Positions 46,881-55,028 are shown, counted from the first letter of the stretch. The stretch: DNA of 64,000 nucleotides from a bacterium (GCA_919901855.1 CAKKQC010000032.1:10588-74587); one strand, 5' to 3'. A program made the numbers and translations. Notes: generated from the sequence alone by a model not told the origin.

Positions 46881-49046
46881 CTAACTCAGTTGCTTGACGT
46901 CCCGGTACAGCTTCCGCAGGTGTTCATCAGACATGTCTAGAATCGGCTCGTACATGAAGGCGTTCAAGTGAATGTTCTCCGGCGTCATCAGCATTACCCG
47001 CTCTATCACGTCGATGGCTTCCTGTTTGGAGGCGGTCCTTTCCCTGAACAACTTGAACAACTCGTATGTCTGCTTGCTTGAAATAGCCTCGACTGCCGCA
47101 GGATCCGCGATCTTGCCGATCATGTATCTCTCCGCCGTCAGCCTGATGGCGATCGACAGAACGACCTTGTTCTCTAGATTCGGGGTATCGGCAGCCTGCA
47201 AGCAGGCATCGGCTTCACCGAAGATTACTTCGACCATCGGCTTTGTGCCATCGAGACAACTGCCGGCTTGGCCGAACACCGTCCGAAAAACATTCGCCAA
47301 GTCATCCTGTGTTATCGTTCCGGAGTCCCCCTTCCAGTGCAAGAGCGATGTCAGCTTCTTGTACTCGGGGTCGTTCTCGCCCTTTGTGTACTCCACGATG
47401 TTCCGAATGAACGGAATCGACGCCACTCTCTTTCTCGCATCAGTGAAGAAGTGCGGCTTCCAACCCTCAACGAAGATGTTCCGTATGCCCTCGGCTCTGT
47501 TAATGCTGAGTCCACTATCCGTCTTTGACGCCATCAAGCACTGCGAGTACTTAACGAACCGGCTTTGGATGGTTCGGAAGAAGTCGAAGTTGTGTGTGAG
47601 AATCACCTGGTAGAAGTGCGGGTCTTCAGCCATTTCCTTGAGATACTCCACAATGGCGTACTTGTTCTTGTAGTCGAAAGAATCCGCGATGTCATCAACA
47701 ATGAACAGCGTTTCCTGGTTCGCCTGTCTTCTTGCCTCGACCTCGAAGATGATGTTCAGAATATAGAGAGCCTTCTTCTCGCCCGTGCTCAGCACCCGCA
47801 TGAGCTCGTCCCTCTCAAGCGTGGCGGATTCTGACCCATCTTCAAACCTGAACCCCAAGCTGAGAAGGGGCTCCTGCGCCAGGATCACAGCTACACGATT
47901 CTGCGGAACGAGCCTGAACGGAACATGGAATCGGCCATTGAACAGCTCAATGACTCTCTCCCACTGTGTCCGTTCCTTTGCCGCCTCGGCTTCGATTTCC
48001 ACCTTCCGCTTCTCGGCCGCGTGTAACTTCGCGACGAGGTCGTTGTACAAATCAATCTTCAGGAAGAAATAGGACCTCCAGAGTTCCTCTCGAAACGCCT
48101 CGACATTGGCAAGGGCAGGGATTATCTTCTCGTTCTCAGACAGATAGTTGCTGAAATCACGAACGGTCGCATTCTTGGTGATCTGCTTGTCAATCGCCGC
48201 AAATCTCTTCCTCAACTCTGCGCTCTTGAGAATCTGGTTCTTCTCGTCCTCAATCACTTTCTCCAGCTCAACCTGGCTTGAGATCTCCTTCTTAGTCGGG
48301 GCATTCAGTGTCACGGAATGCTTCGCTTCAAAGAAGCCGTTGTCGGCGAGCTGTTTGGCAATAGTGGCCGCGTTGTAGAAGTTGAAGACACCCTTCTTGA
48401 AGTATGTGGATGCGGCGAGAAGTTCGTTGTATTTCTCGATGTATTCCTTTATGGCCGTCCTAACGTCGCCGGTCTTAAGGAAGGCCTGGATCCTGTCATC
48501 GAAGATCTCGTCATATCCGATGCCCGAGTAGGGCGCAGACTTCTGATCTCTCATCTCCTTCTCAACCCTGAAGATGGCTTTGTCGAATTCCCTATCGCTT
48601 TTGGTGAAGGCTGAAGATATCTCCTTCTCGATGTCCCTCTTCGAACCAGACACTTCCTTCATGGCGTTCAGGAAAACCTTCTTGGCTGCTTCGATTCCTG
48701 CGTGCAACTCTTCGTATTCTTTTCTCAATGGGGCGTTCACAAGCAGAGTCGACGTCTTCTCCGTGTGACCGAGCACCTCGTCATAAGGTCTGACAACGAA
48801 GACCCGCTCCTTGGGGAGCTCAGTTCCGGATTCGTCAGTAATCACTCTGGTGCAGGTTCGTCCTGGAAAGACTCGATCTTTCGACGGCACCGCTTGCGTC
48901 AGGTCAAAGAAGGTGTTTGCCAGCGAGCTCTTCATCGAACCGTTCGCGGCGTAGATCGCAACGACGTTGTGAGTGGAGAAGTCGAACTCGTATTTCAGTT
49001 TCCTGATGCCGTAGCAGTTCTGCAGATCAATCTTCAAGGTCTTCAT
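46881..49046 (-). CDS. SMC/RloC-like AAA (ABC-type) ATPase, candidate defence protein
   Basis: The 721-aa protein has a Walker A region IYAANGSMKSSLANTFF at residues 31-47, a long helical, coiled-coil insert (about 110-370) and the ABC signature VLSTGEKKALYIL near 418. Walker B is TLFIVDDIADSFD near 448 (DD rather than DE), followed by the H-loop ILTHNFDFF. The C-terminal 200 residues are an alpha-helical domain with KLTSLLHWKGDSG. This is the AAA_13 type seen in RloC, PrrC and other phage-responsive ATPases, but no anticodon-nuclease motif is evident. It is preceded by a minus-strand cassette of small genes. TTTAATAA lies 45 nt before the ATG. Confidence 0.75.
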   Translation of the reverse strand: MKTLKIDLQNCYGIRKLKYEFDFSTHNVVAIYAANGSMKSSLANTFFDLTQAVPSKDRVFPGRTCTRVITDESGTELPKERVFVVRPYDEVLGHTEKTSTLLVNAPLRKEYEELHAGIEAAKKVFLNAMKEVSGSKRDIEKEISSAFTKSDREFDKAIFRVEKEMRDQKSAPYSGIGYDEIFDDRIQAFLKTGDVRTAIKEYIEKYNELLAASTYFKKGVFNFYNAATIAKQLADNGFFEAKHSVTLNAPTKKEISSQVELEKVIEDEKNQILKSAELRKRFAAIDKQITKNATVRDFSNYLSENEKIIPALANVEAFREELWRSYFFLKIDLYNDLVAKLHAAEKRKVEIEAEAAKERTQWERVIELFNGRFHVPFRLVPQNRVAVILAQEPLLSLGFRFEDGSESATLERDELMRVLSTGEKKALYILNIIFEVEARRQANQETLFIVDDIADSFDYKNKYAIVEYLKEMAEDPHFYQVILTHNFDFFRTIQSRFVKYSQCLMASKTDSGLSINRAEGIRNIFVEGWKPHFFTDARKRVASIPFIRNIVEYTKGENDPEYKKLTSLLHWKGDSGTITQDDLANVFRTVFGQAGSCLDGTKPMVEVIFGEADACLQAADTPNLENKVVLSIAIRLTAERYMIGKIADPAAVEAISSKQTYELFKLFRERTASKQEAIDVIERVMLMTPENIHLNAFMYEPILDMSDEHLRKLYRDVKQLS

Positions 49047-49206
49047 TTAGTCATCCCCGTGCGTGAGAAGTGTTGTGTAGTCCTTCTTATTAAACCTAGC
49101 GCCGATGCTCGCTCATTACTTCTTCGGCTTCGGCATTATACCCCGGCGAGTCGAGAGCTTGACTCGCAGTCGTCCGTCCCTCCGGTCTCTTCTGGCGAGT
49201 GGCTTC

Positions 49207-49860
49207 TCAGACGGATTTCCCGACCTTCCCGCGAAGTGGGGAAGACACGGCACTCGCCTTCATGAGGCGCTCTTCCTCCTTGCTGATAACTCTGACTTCG
49301 GTCTTCAGCTTTCCGTTGGTGTTCTGCCAGCCAAGATACACGCCTTTTCGATCAACGTACGAGTACCAGATTTCCACACGTTCCGGCCCGGATCCGATCT
49401 TCTTCTTGCAGATATCTCTCTGAAGCTTCCTGACCGCCCGTTTCATCTTGTCGAGAAAGATCTCGATCGACCGAGGATCTCTCCAGAAGCAGACTCCTCC
49501 CAGCTTCACCTTCCCCTCGGTACAAGAAATCCAAATACTTCCGCCGTCGCCCTTCTTGTATCTGCCAGAAAGCTTTGCACGAGCAACAGGAGCGGCGAAA
49601 AAGGCCAGCAACTTCTTCTTGGCCCACCTGTAAGCATCATCACCAATCCCTTCGAGGAAGCCGGAGAGGATGAGTAGGGTAGCGAACTGCAATCCAGTCT
49701 GAAGATCGATTCCTCGAAGACCTGAGCTCGTGCTGCCGACGGTCTTCCCGAACCGATTCAGGAGCTTCGCAACTCCTTCCGCGTCTTTCTTGGTGTATGC
49801 CCCAGTAGGCCAAAGATCGAAGCGTATCTCCGGGGGTGATGCGGCTCCCTGGGCCGTCAC
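49207..49860 (-). CDS. Uncharacterised protein with one hydrophobic helix
   Basis: The 217-aa product begins with a soluble stretch (IRFDLWPTGAYTKKDAEGVAKLLN). It has one hydrophobic helix at about 53-75 (LQTGLQFATLLILSGFLEGI) and a basic alpha/beta C-terminal part rich in Lys with short strands (SIWISCTEGKVKLGGVCFW; VEIWYSYVDRKGVYLGW). No family is recognised. Its ATG overlaps the upstream 78-aa gene as ATGA, so they form a unit. The 160-bp gap to the ATPase gene carries no other gene. A membrane-associated partner of the ATPase is conceivable but unproven. Confidence 0.5.
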   Translation of the reverse strand: MTAQGAASPPEIRFDLWPTGAYTKKDAEGVAKLLNRFGKTVGSTSSGLRGIDLQTGLQFATLLILSGFLEGIGDDAYRWAKKKLLAFFAAPVARAKLSGRYKKGDGGSIWISCTEGKVKLGGVCFWRDPRSIEIFLDKMKRAVRKLQRDICKKKIGSGPERVEIWYSYVDRKGVYLGWQNTNGKLKTEVRVISKEEERLMKASAVSSPLRGKVGKSV

Positions 49861-50093
49861 GCCTCAACTCCAGCACCAGAGTCTCGCTCCAGATTGTCAG
49901 CAACGTTCCTGAGCATCTTGGCCATCACGCTCCCGACAACAGTCAGCCCACCTCGCGATTCATCAACGACAACATGGACCCCATTACCTTCCGGGCCATC
50001 CAGCACGACCAAGATCAACCCAGATGCCCGAAGCTCCCTGAGTAGCTTCTTCGCCTCTTCTTCATACCGCCCACCCGGCATTCCGGTAGCCAT
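49857..50093 (-). CDS. Small uncharacterised protein, 78 aa
   Basis: The start at 50093 (MATGMPGGRYEEEAKKLL) is chosen over 50129 because AAGGGGG lies 6 nt upstream. The sequence is helix-strand-strand-helix: EEEAKKLLRELRASG, LILVVLDGPEGNGVHVVVD, then VMAKMLRNVADNLERD. This pattern is common in small genes carried by mobile elements, for which no function is known. The stop overlaps the next gene, so the pair is coupled. Confidence 0.5.
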   Translation of the reverse strand: MATGMPGGRYEEEAKKLLRELRASGLILVVLDGPEGNGVHVVVDESRGGLTVVGSVMAKMLRNVADNLERDSGAGVEA

Positions 50094-50145
50094 CAGAACC
50101 CCCTTAGCATCGGACTTCGCGCATCGCATCGGCCTACGAAATAGT

Positions 50146-50770
50146 CTACTTCTTGGCCTGATTCTCCCCGGTCGTTGCTTTCCGGAACTCAGCCTTCACC
50201 CGATTCCCAGTGACATGAAAGACACCGCCTACTGCCCGCAGATTGAAAGAGTGCGCGAACATGTCCGCACCCTTGGCATTGACTCTCTCTTCGAGGGTCC
50301 GGTCGCCCTCGACGGTTCTCTCGAACAGGGCTACTGCATCCACCAATCCATCGAGTAGATCCTCTATCACAAAGCAGTAAGCTGTCTCCCTATCCATCTT
50401 CCATGGAATCCAGCTTTCCTTCCTATCCCGCGTCTCGTAGTAGATCGGCACCGCCTTGTTGCGCCGAGTCTTGTCGGACCTCGATGAATGCTCGTGCAGC
50501 ACTCCGCACCTAGCCGACCAGAGGTCCTCCTTCGTTAGCTTCGCAGGAGCCGAGGGTTTGTCCTTCAGGACGGGCAGAAGATACCGGTCAACCCAGTTCT
50601 CGAATATCGTGTGGTTCGCTCCCTCACTCATCTCAAGATGGGCAAGCGTATCAATCGCAACGTAGATCAGCGCAATGCCTGGAACAATCAGCGGCTCTGG
50701 TCCTTTTCATGCATCGTGTGATTGCGGCCAGCAGTTGGCCGATACCACCTTTCACCTGCGGGATTAGCAT
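50146..50770 (-). pseudogene. HEPN-like gene with an N-terminal frameshift
   Basis: The 161 codons from 50631 encode a helical protein with EDLWSARCGVLHEHSSRSD, which contains R-x4-H as in HEPN ribonucleases. Upstream in the same frame the protein sequence continues (GPEPLIVPGIALIYVAIDTLAHLE split over the start) but has no ATG. One frame over, an ATG at 50770 with GGAG upstream encodes MLIPQVKGGIGQLLAAITRC. The frames join at a run of four A (50707-50704, minus strand). One base fewer would restore one continuous gene of about 207 aa. It is either a true frameshift, a programmed one, or a sequencing error. HEPN assignment is inference. Confidence 0.5.
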
Positions 50771-50788
50771 GCAGTCTCCATCTTCTTC

Positions 50789-51151
50789 CTACTCGTCCTC
50801 CTCTATTGCTTCCTCAACCACGTTGTCCAGAACAGAGAAGACCTCGATATCGAACCATTCCTTGAACATCTGGACTGAACGATTCTGAGGCCATAGTTTC
50901 ACGTCGGTCCAGTACTGAGCGAGCTGACTCTTGAAGAAGTAGTCGAAGTTCTCGAAGACCCAATCCATCGTCGGCCCCGGCCATTCCATGTCCGGAATCA
51001 GGTACACAACCGGGTCCTCGCGGACCTCTTCGAGGGTTTGGTGCTCACGGGGATCTTTCTCAGGGCCATTCGCCCATCCCACGAACGGCTCTTTCGGCCG
51101 AAGGATAAGAGCGTATCTGTTGATAAGGCCCATGGGGACAGGATAGCTCAT
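50789..51151 (-). CDS. Uncharacterised acidic protein, 120 aa
   Basis: The product is rich in Trp, Phe and acidic residues. It starts MSYPVPMGLINRYALILRPK, has VVYLIPDMEWPGP in the middle, then FENFDYFFKSQLAQYW and a strongly acidic C-terminus (VVEEAIEEDE). No family is recognised. It lies 9 nt downstream of the 167-aa gene and 18 nt upstream of the frameshifted HEPN-like gene, in one transcription unit. An acidic partner next to a putative toxin could be an inhibitor, but this is speculation. Confidence 0.45.
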   Translation of the reverse strand: MSYPVPMGLINRYALILRPKEPFVGWANGPEKDPREHQTLEEVREDPVVYLIPDMEWPGPTMDWVFENFDYFFKSQLAQYWTDVKLWPQNRSVQMFKEWFDIEVFSVLDNVVEEAIEEDE

Positions 51152-51160
51152 TCAGAAACA

Positions 51161-51664
51161 CTATATTGGGGGATGCTTTGGATTCCTGCGCACGGCTCGC
51201 TCCACTTCGATACTGCCTTTCAAGGAAAGACTCGGAGGCGCAAGATCAAGTCTGGGAGCGTATCCGAAAGGTTTTCCACGTCCGTCATGGATGACGGGCC
51301 AGTAGACATCCAGGGCAACGATGGCTCCTCTCATGCAACCTGCCTTCAGTGGTTTCGAACTCCTATGAACTTCATAGAGACCACCATCAGCAAGCTCTAT
51401 CTCGAAGGCATTGCTACTCGGAGAGTAGCATATCCGTATGATTGCGCCAGATGAGACGCGGTCCGCATTGTAGTCAAGCCGCAACTCCTCGCCGTCCACT
51501 AATGGAGCGATCATGCAAAGCTTCGCCGGTGTCAGGCCGACCAATAAGGAAAAGTAGGTTGCAGGCGTGGATAGAGCTACGCCGTCAAGAAACAGTTTCT
51601 CGAGAAGACTAACCGACCAATGGCTAGTTCCTCCTGTTCGTTCTTCTAGTGACGTCGATTCCAT
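51161..51664 (-). CDS. Uncharacterised protein, first gene of the minus-strand cassette
   Basis: The 167-aa product is mixed alpha/beta with no transmembrane segment or known motif (LFLDGVALSTPATYFSLLVG; AIIRICYSPSSNAFEIELAD; AIVALDVYWPVIHDGRGKPF). Codon choice fits the other island genes. A TATA-like box lies 26-27 nt before its ATG and no ribosome site is seen, so the message could be leaderless. It is divergent from the PDT-Schlafen fusion gene, sharing a 124-bp intergenic region. Confidence 0.45.
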   Translation of the reverse strand: MESTSLEERTGGTSHWSVSLLEKLFLDGVALSTPATYFSLLVGLTPAKLCMIAPLVDGEELRLDYNADRVSSGAIIRICYSPSSNAFEIELADGGLYEVHRSSKPLKAGCMRGAIVALDVYWPVIHDGRGKPFGYAPRLDLAPPSLSLKGSIEVERAVRRNPKHPPI

Positions 51665-51686
51665 CTCTTCAAAGAAAGCCCACCCC

Positions 51687-51694
51687 TATATATA
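51687..51694 (-). promoter_or_regulatory. TATA-like box before the cassette
   Basis: TATATATA centred 26.5 nt before the ATG at 51664, preceded on the minus strand by CCGAAGGG. No bacterial -35 at the right distance. Confidence 0.5.
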
Positions 51695-51788
51695 CCCTTC
51701 GGCTCCATATAGCCCCCCCAGGCCATGAGAGTTTGTCAAACCCTTCTGCAGGCTTGAATCTGTTAGTTGATGGTAGCATCATCTGAGA

Positions 51789-53201
51789 ATGCAGACGACG
51801 AGAAAGATCGCGTTCCTGGGACCTCAGGGAAGTTTCTCTCATGAGGCAGCGATCAGCGCATTTCCTCAGGACGGATTGCACATGAAAGATTCGCTCGAGG
51901 AGGTCTTCGATACTGTTTACAACGGCAAAGCGGATTATGGCGTTATGCCTGTTGAGAACTCGGCCGAGGGGATCATCGGCGTCACATACCACCTTCTGGT
52001 AGGCCAAGGCGAGCGTCCCGAAGTCAAGATCTGTGGTGAACTCTATCATCCAGTCGTACTGAACCTCGCCACAATTGCCGAAACGAGCCTTGACAAGATT
52101 GCGTTCGTCCATACCAAGCAAGAACCGTGGGGACAGTGTCGGGATTGGGTCTCGAGGAATCTCCCGCGGAACGTTCAGTTCATCGCTGAAGCTTCAACAT
52201 CGAAGGCTGCGGAGCTAGTGAAGGAGAAGGGCGAGTTGACCAGGGCAGCAATCGTCAGCCCTCTTGCGGTGAAGCTATATGGCTTGCACCTGCTCGCCAA
52301 GGGGATACAAGATGTCAGAGGGAATGCCACTCGTTTCCTCATCATCGGGAGAAAACTGCTTCGTAGGAGAAGGGCAATTCACAAAGTGACCTTTGGCATG
52401 GTCCTCATGGACAGAGTGGGCGCCATAACCGACGCATTCGGAATCTTGAAAGCCCAGCGCGCGAATGTGCGCGCGGTTAAGATCTTTCCGGTCCGGGCGC
52501 CGAGCATTGCAACTTGGAAGGACTGGTTCTTCGTTGATATTGACTCGGCGCCTGACTTCACGGCAGTTAACATTGCGATGAGCAAGATGCGTGAAGAAAA
52601 GGATCTGATTCTCGTGCTCCGCGAATTAGGAAGGTATCCCAAGGCAGCAAGTGATGGAGATGCCATTCCTGAAAGATCGTCCCCTCCCAGTCTTCCTGAG
52701 GTGGGCGTAGATGGAGGATTAGCGATCGAGGACCTAGTCGCGGCCGGTGAGGGAAACTCTATTGAATTCAAGGCAACGCTTCGTTGGAATCGAAGAGAGA
52801 ACAAGAAGGATGCGGAACTGGAGTTCTCAGTCGTCAAGACTATCGCTGGTTTCATGAATGCGAGAGGAGGTGTTCTGCTCATCGGTATTGACGACAAAGG
52901 GGCCCCTCTGGGCCTCGACGAAGATGTTAAGACATTGCACAAACAATCTAAGGACGGATTCGAGCTTCACGTGAGAGACCTGCTCCATTCGAGATTCGGT
53001 GGGGCAGTCAGTCATCTCATCAATGTGAGATTCGAAAAGGTCCAAGACAAAGATGTGTGCTTGATCAAGGTCAACCCCAGTCCCATTCCGGCCTGGGTCG
53101 AACGAGAAGGAAGGAATGAATTCTTTGTTCGAAGCGGCAATCAGACGAGGCTCCTCGATAGCAAGGACGCAGCAGAGTACGTAAGGTTCAGATGGGGCTA
53201 G
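51789..53201 (+). CDS. Prephenate dehydratase-ACT fused to Schlafen/AlbA_2 domain
   Basis: This 470-aa protein has three domains. Residues 5-190 are a full prephenate dehydratase: KIAFLGPQGSFSHEAA, the MPVENSAEGIIG loop (54-58 PVENS) and the catalytic TRF motif at 181-183 (NATRFLIIG). Residues 198-284 are an ACT domain, but the Phe-binding ESRP motif is replaced by KIFPVRAP. After a Ser/Pro linker, residues 313-465 are an AlbA_2/Schlafen-like domain (NSIEFKATLRW, GFMNARGGVLLIGIDDKG, EFFVRSGNQTRLL). PDT normally makes phenylpyruvate for Phe synthesis; Schlafen-type domains bind nucleic acid or nucleotides and occur in phage defence and regulation. The fusion is very unusual. No aromatic-pathway gene is nearby. 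The ribosome site is weak. Confidence 0.85.
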   Translation: MQTTRKIAFLGPQGSFSHEAAISAFPQDGLHMKDSLEEVFDTVYNGKADYGVMPVENSAEGIIGVTYHLLVGQGERPEVKICGELYHPVVLNLATIAETSLDKIAFVHTKQEPWGQCRDWVSRNLPRNVQFIAEASTSKAAELVKEKGELTRAAIVSPLAVKLYGLHLLAKGIQDVRGNATRFLIIGRKLLRRRRAIHKVTFGMVLMDRVGAITDAFGILKAQRANVRAVKIFPVRAPSIATWKDWFFVDIDSAPDFTAVNIAMSKMREEKDLILVLRELGRYPKAASDGDAIPERSSPPSLPEVGVDGGLAIEDLVAAGEGNSIEFKATLRWNRRENKKDAELEFSVVKTIAGFMNARGGVLLIGIDDKGAPLGLDEDVKTLHKQSKDGFELHVRDLLHSRFGGAVSHLINVRFEKVQDKDVCLIKVNPSPIPAWVEREGRNEFFVRSGNQTRLLDSKDAAEYVRFRWG

Positions 53202-53862
53202 TACCGAATGCGTCACTATCGGGTATCCGTTCCCCTTCCTTCATCGGCATCCGTTTGACGGAGATCTTCCGGTACCCCTTTTCCTCCAGCTCGGAGCGAA
53301 CTTCGGCGATAGCCTCATCGATGTTCCCCATTCCAACCGCGACGATCGCGTTGTCTGAATGAACGAGGAAGTCATGTAGACGCTCGACCTCGCCCTTGTA
53401 GTTCTTTCTCTCAACCATGCCCCAGTCATATACCTCGATGACCTGAACTTCTTCCTTCGCGAGTTCCTCTCGTTGCCACTCATTCTCAATGATCGCGAGC
53501 TGTGCATCACGCTCCGCTTCTGTCTCTGTCAAACGTGTCTGTACGGGCTCACGCTTCTTGGATATAGGCTTTGCTGCTCCATCCTGGGCAACGGGAGATC
53601 CCGGCGTTTTCGAACACGAACACGAGGAGGAACGGGAAGAAGAGGAGGCGCCCTCTTCTCCTGAGAGCGCCTCGCCCACAATCTGATGGACGATTGCCAA
53701 CTGCTCTTTGCTGAGCAGAACGCTTTCGTTCTTCCACTCGTCGCCGATCTTGCGGCTTCTCTGAAGCGAGTAGAACTCGTTCTTCGAGCCGTCTTCCTTT
53801 TCGTTCACGAAGACTGCGAGCGAGACCGCTCCTTCTCCGTACTTTCTTATTGGCTTTGCCAT
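53188..53862 (-). CDS. Uncharacterised protein with N-terminal module shared with the 91-aa protein
   Basis: The ATG at 53862 follows GAGGTGA and is preferred over a GTG three codons earlier. The 224-aa product has an N-terminal module (AVSLAVFVNEKEDGSKNEFY, SLQRSRKIGDEWKNESVLLS, then EQLAIVHQIVGEAL) matching the pattern of the 45802 protein. A Ser/Cys-rich linker (SSSSRSSSCSCSKTPGS) and a mixed domain (IVAVGMGNIDEAIAEVRSEL) follow. The 3' end overlaps the convergent fusion gene by 14 nt. Function is unknown; the shared module and leader suggest the same element-encoded family. Confidence 0.55.
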   Translation of the reverse strand: MAKPIRKYGEGAVSLAVFVNEKEDGSKNEFYSLQRSRKIGDEWKNESVLLSKEQLAIVHQIVGEALSGEEGASSSSRSSSCSCSKTPGSPVAQDGAAKPISKKREPVQTRLTETEAERDAQLAIIENEWQREELAKEEVQVIEVYDWGMVERKNYKGEVERLHDFLVHSDNAIVAVGMGNIDEAIAEVRSELEEKGYRKISVKRMPMKEGERIPDSDAFGTSPI

Positions 53863-53936
53863 GTTGTTCACCTCTGAACCGAGGTCCTTCTTCTGAAGAA
53901 CCTCATTGGCCAGCCTTTGGATGGTGTTCTGCCGAT

Positions 53937-54104
53937 ATGGCTTTAGCGTGTACCGAGCAAGCGAAGCGACACTCGGAGCGACCCACGCAGTGGGGAAAGG
54001 CTTACGAACAGAACCCTATGAGTCGTGAGGTTCTAGAAGCCAAGGACAGGTATCGAGGTGAACGGCAAAGACAAACGAAGATGGAGGAAAGGGGGAGCGG
54101 CTAG
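53937..54104 (+). CDS. Possible small charged protein, 55 aa
   Basis: An ATG at 53937 opens a short frame with a helical, highly charged sequence (MALACTEQAKRHSERPTQWG; NPMSREVLEAKDRYRGERQ). There is no clear ribosome site and no family. It is listed as doubtful because it lies in the only gap between two better genes. Confidence 0.25.
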   Translation: MALACTEQAKRHSERPTQWGKAYEQNPMSREVLEAKDRYRGERQRQTKMEERGSG

Positions 54105-54176
54105 AAGGACCCGAATTACTGCATTGCTGTGCCGCGGCCGTACTCTCCTCTGATAGTATGCCTACATGGTCCAACC

Positions 54177-55028
54177 ATGGGCGATCCAGATCACCTAGCG
54201 AAGATCCTGCAGGGCGTGCCAGCTTGGAATGAATGGCGTGAGGCCAATCCTGACATCCAACCTAACCTGACTCGCGCCGATCTGTCGGGAAGGGACTTGA
54301 CTGGAGTGGATTTTCGTGGCGCAGGCCTCTTCAAGGCCAATCTTCACGGGGCAATTCTGGTTGGAGCCAACCTTCGCCAGGCCCGATTAGTATCAACTGA
54401 ACTCGACGCCGCCGATTTATCAGGGGCAAGCGTGTATGGTGCTTCTGTTTGGGACGTGAGCCTCGCTGGTGCGATTCAGCGCGATCTCATCATCACCCGC
54501 CCAGGCCAATCTCGCCTCACTGTCGATGACCTCGAGGTCGCTCAGTTCATTTATCTACTTCTGGACAACAGGAGGTTCCGGCGTGTGATCGACACACTGA
54601 CCTCAAAGGTGGTTCTGATCCTTGGTCGCTTCTCTCCAGGTCGCAAGGGTATTCTTGAGGTCTTGAAGGCAGAGCTGAGACAGCGTGAGTTGCTTCCTGT
54701 ACTCTTTGATTTCCAGGGGCCAGATTCACGAGACATGATCGAGACTGTCACCGCAGTTGCACATCTGGCTAGATTCGTTTTAGCCGACCTCACAGACCCG
54801 GCTTGTGTCGGCGACGAACTGCAGGCCTTTGTCCCCAACGTCGAGGTGCCTGTCGCCACAATAATATCGGATGGATCAACACCATATGCGACCTTCTCAT
54901 CATTAACCAAACACTCATGGCTGATGCGACCAGAAACTTATCGAGATGAAGACGATCTCCTTCGGCGTGTACTACCGCTTCTTCTCCGGAAGGCTGAAGA
55001 ATGCAGAAAGAACCGTCATCCCCGGTGA
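54177..55028 (+). CDS. Pentapeptide-repeat protein with C-terminal Rossmann-like (TIR-like?) domain
   Basis: The 283-aa protein starts MGDPDHLAKILQGVPAWNEW, a common opening for this family; an earlier ATG at 54129 is unlikely. About residues 28-105 are pentapeptide repeats of the A(D/N)LxX type (LTRADLSGRDLTGVDFRGAG), a right-handed beta-helix. The C-terminal domain (about 140-270) has SKVVLILGRFSP, ELLPVLFDF, ARFVLADLTDP and VEVPVATIISD. This is a Rossmann-like alternating pattern that recalls TIR-like or nucleoside-processing domains used in immune sensing. No catalytic Glu can be named with confidence. It stands alone between two small genes. Confidence 0.6.
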   Translation: MGDPDHLAKILQGVPAWNEWREANPDIQPNLTRADLSGRDLTGVDFRGAGLFKANLHGAILVGANLRQARLVSTELDAADLSGASVYGASVWDVSLAGAIQRDLIITRPGQSRLTVDDLEVAQFIYLLLDNRRFRRVIDTLTSKVVLILGRFSPGRKGILEVLKAELRQRELLPVLFDFQGPDSRDMIETVTAVAHLARFVLADLTDPACVGDELQAFVPNVEVPVATIISDGSTPYATFSSLTKHSWLMRPETYRDEDDLLRRVLPLLLRKAEECRKNRHPR

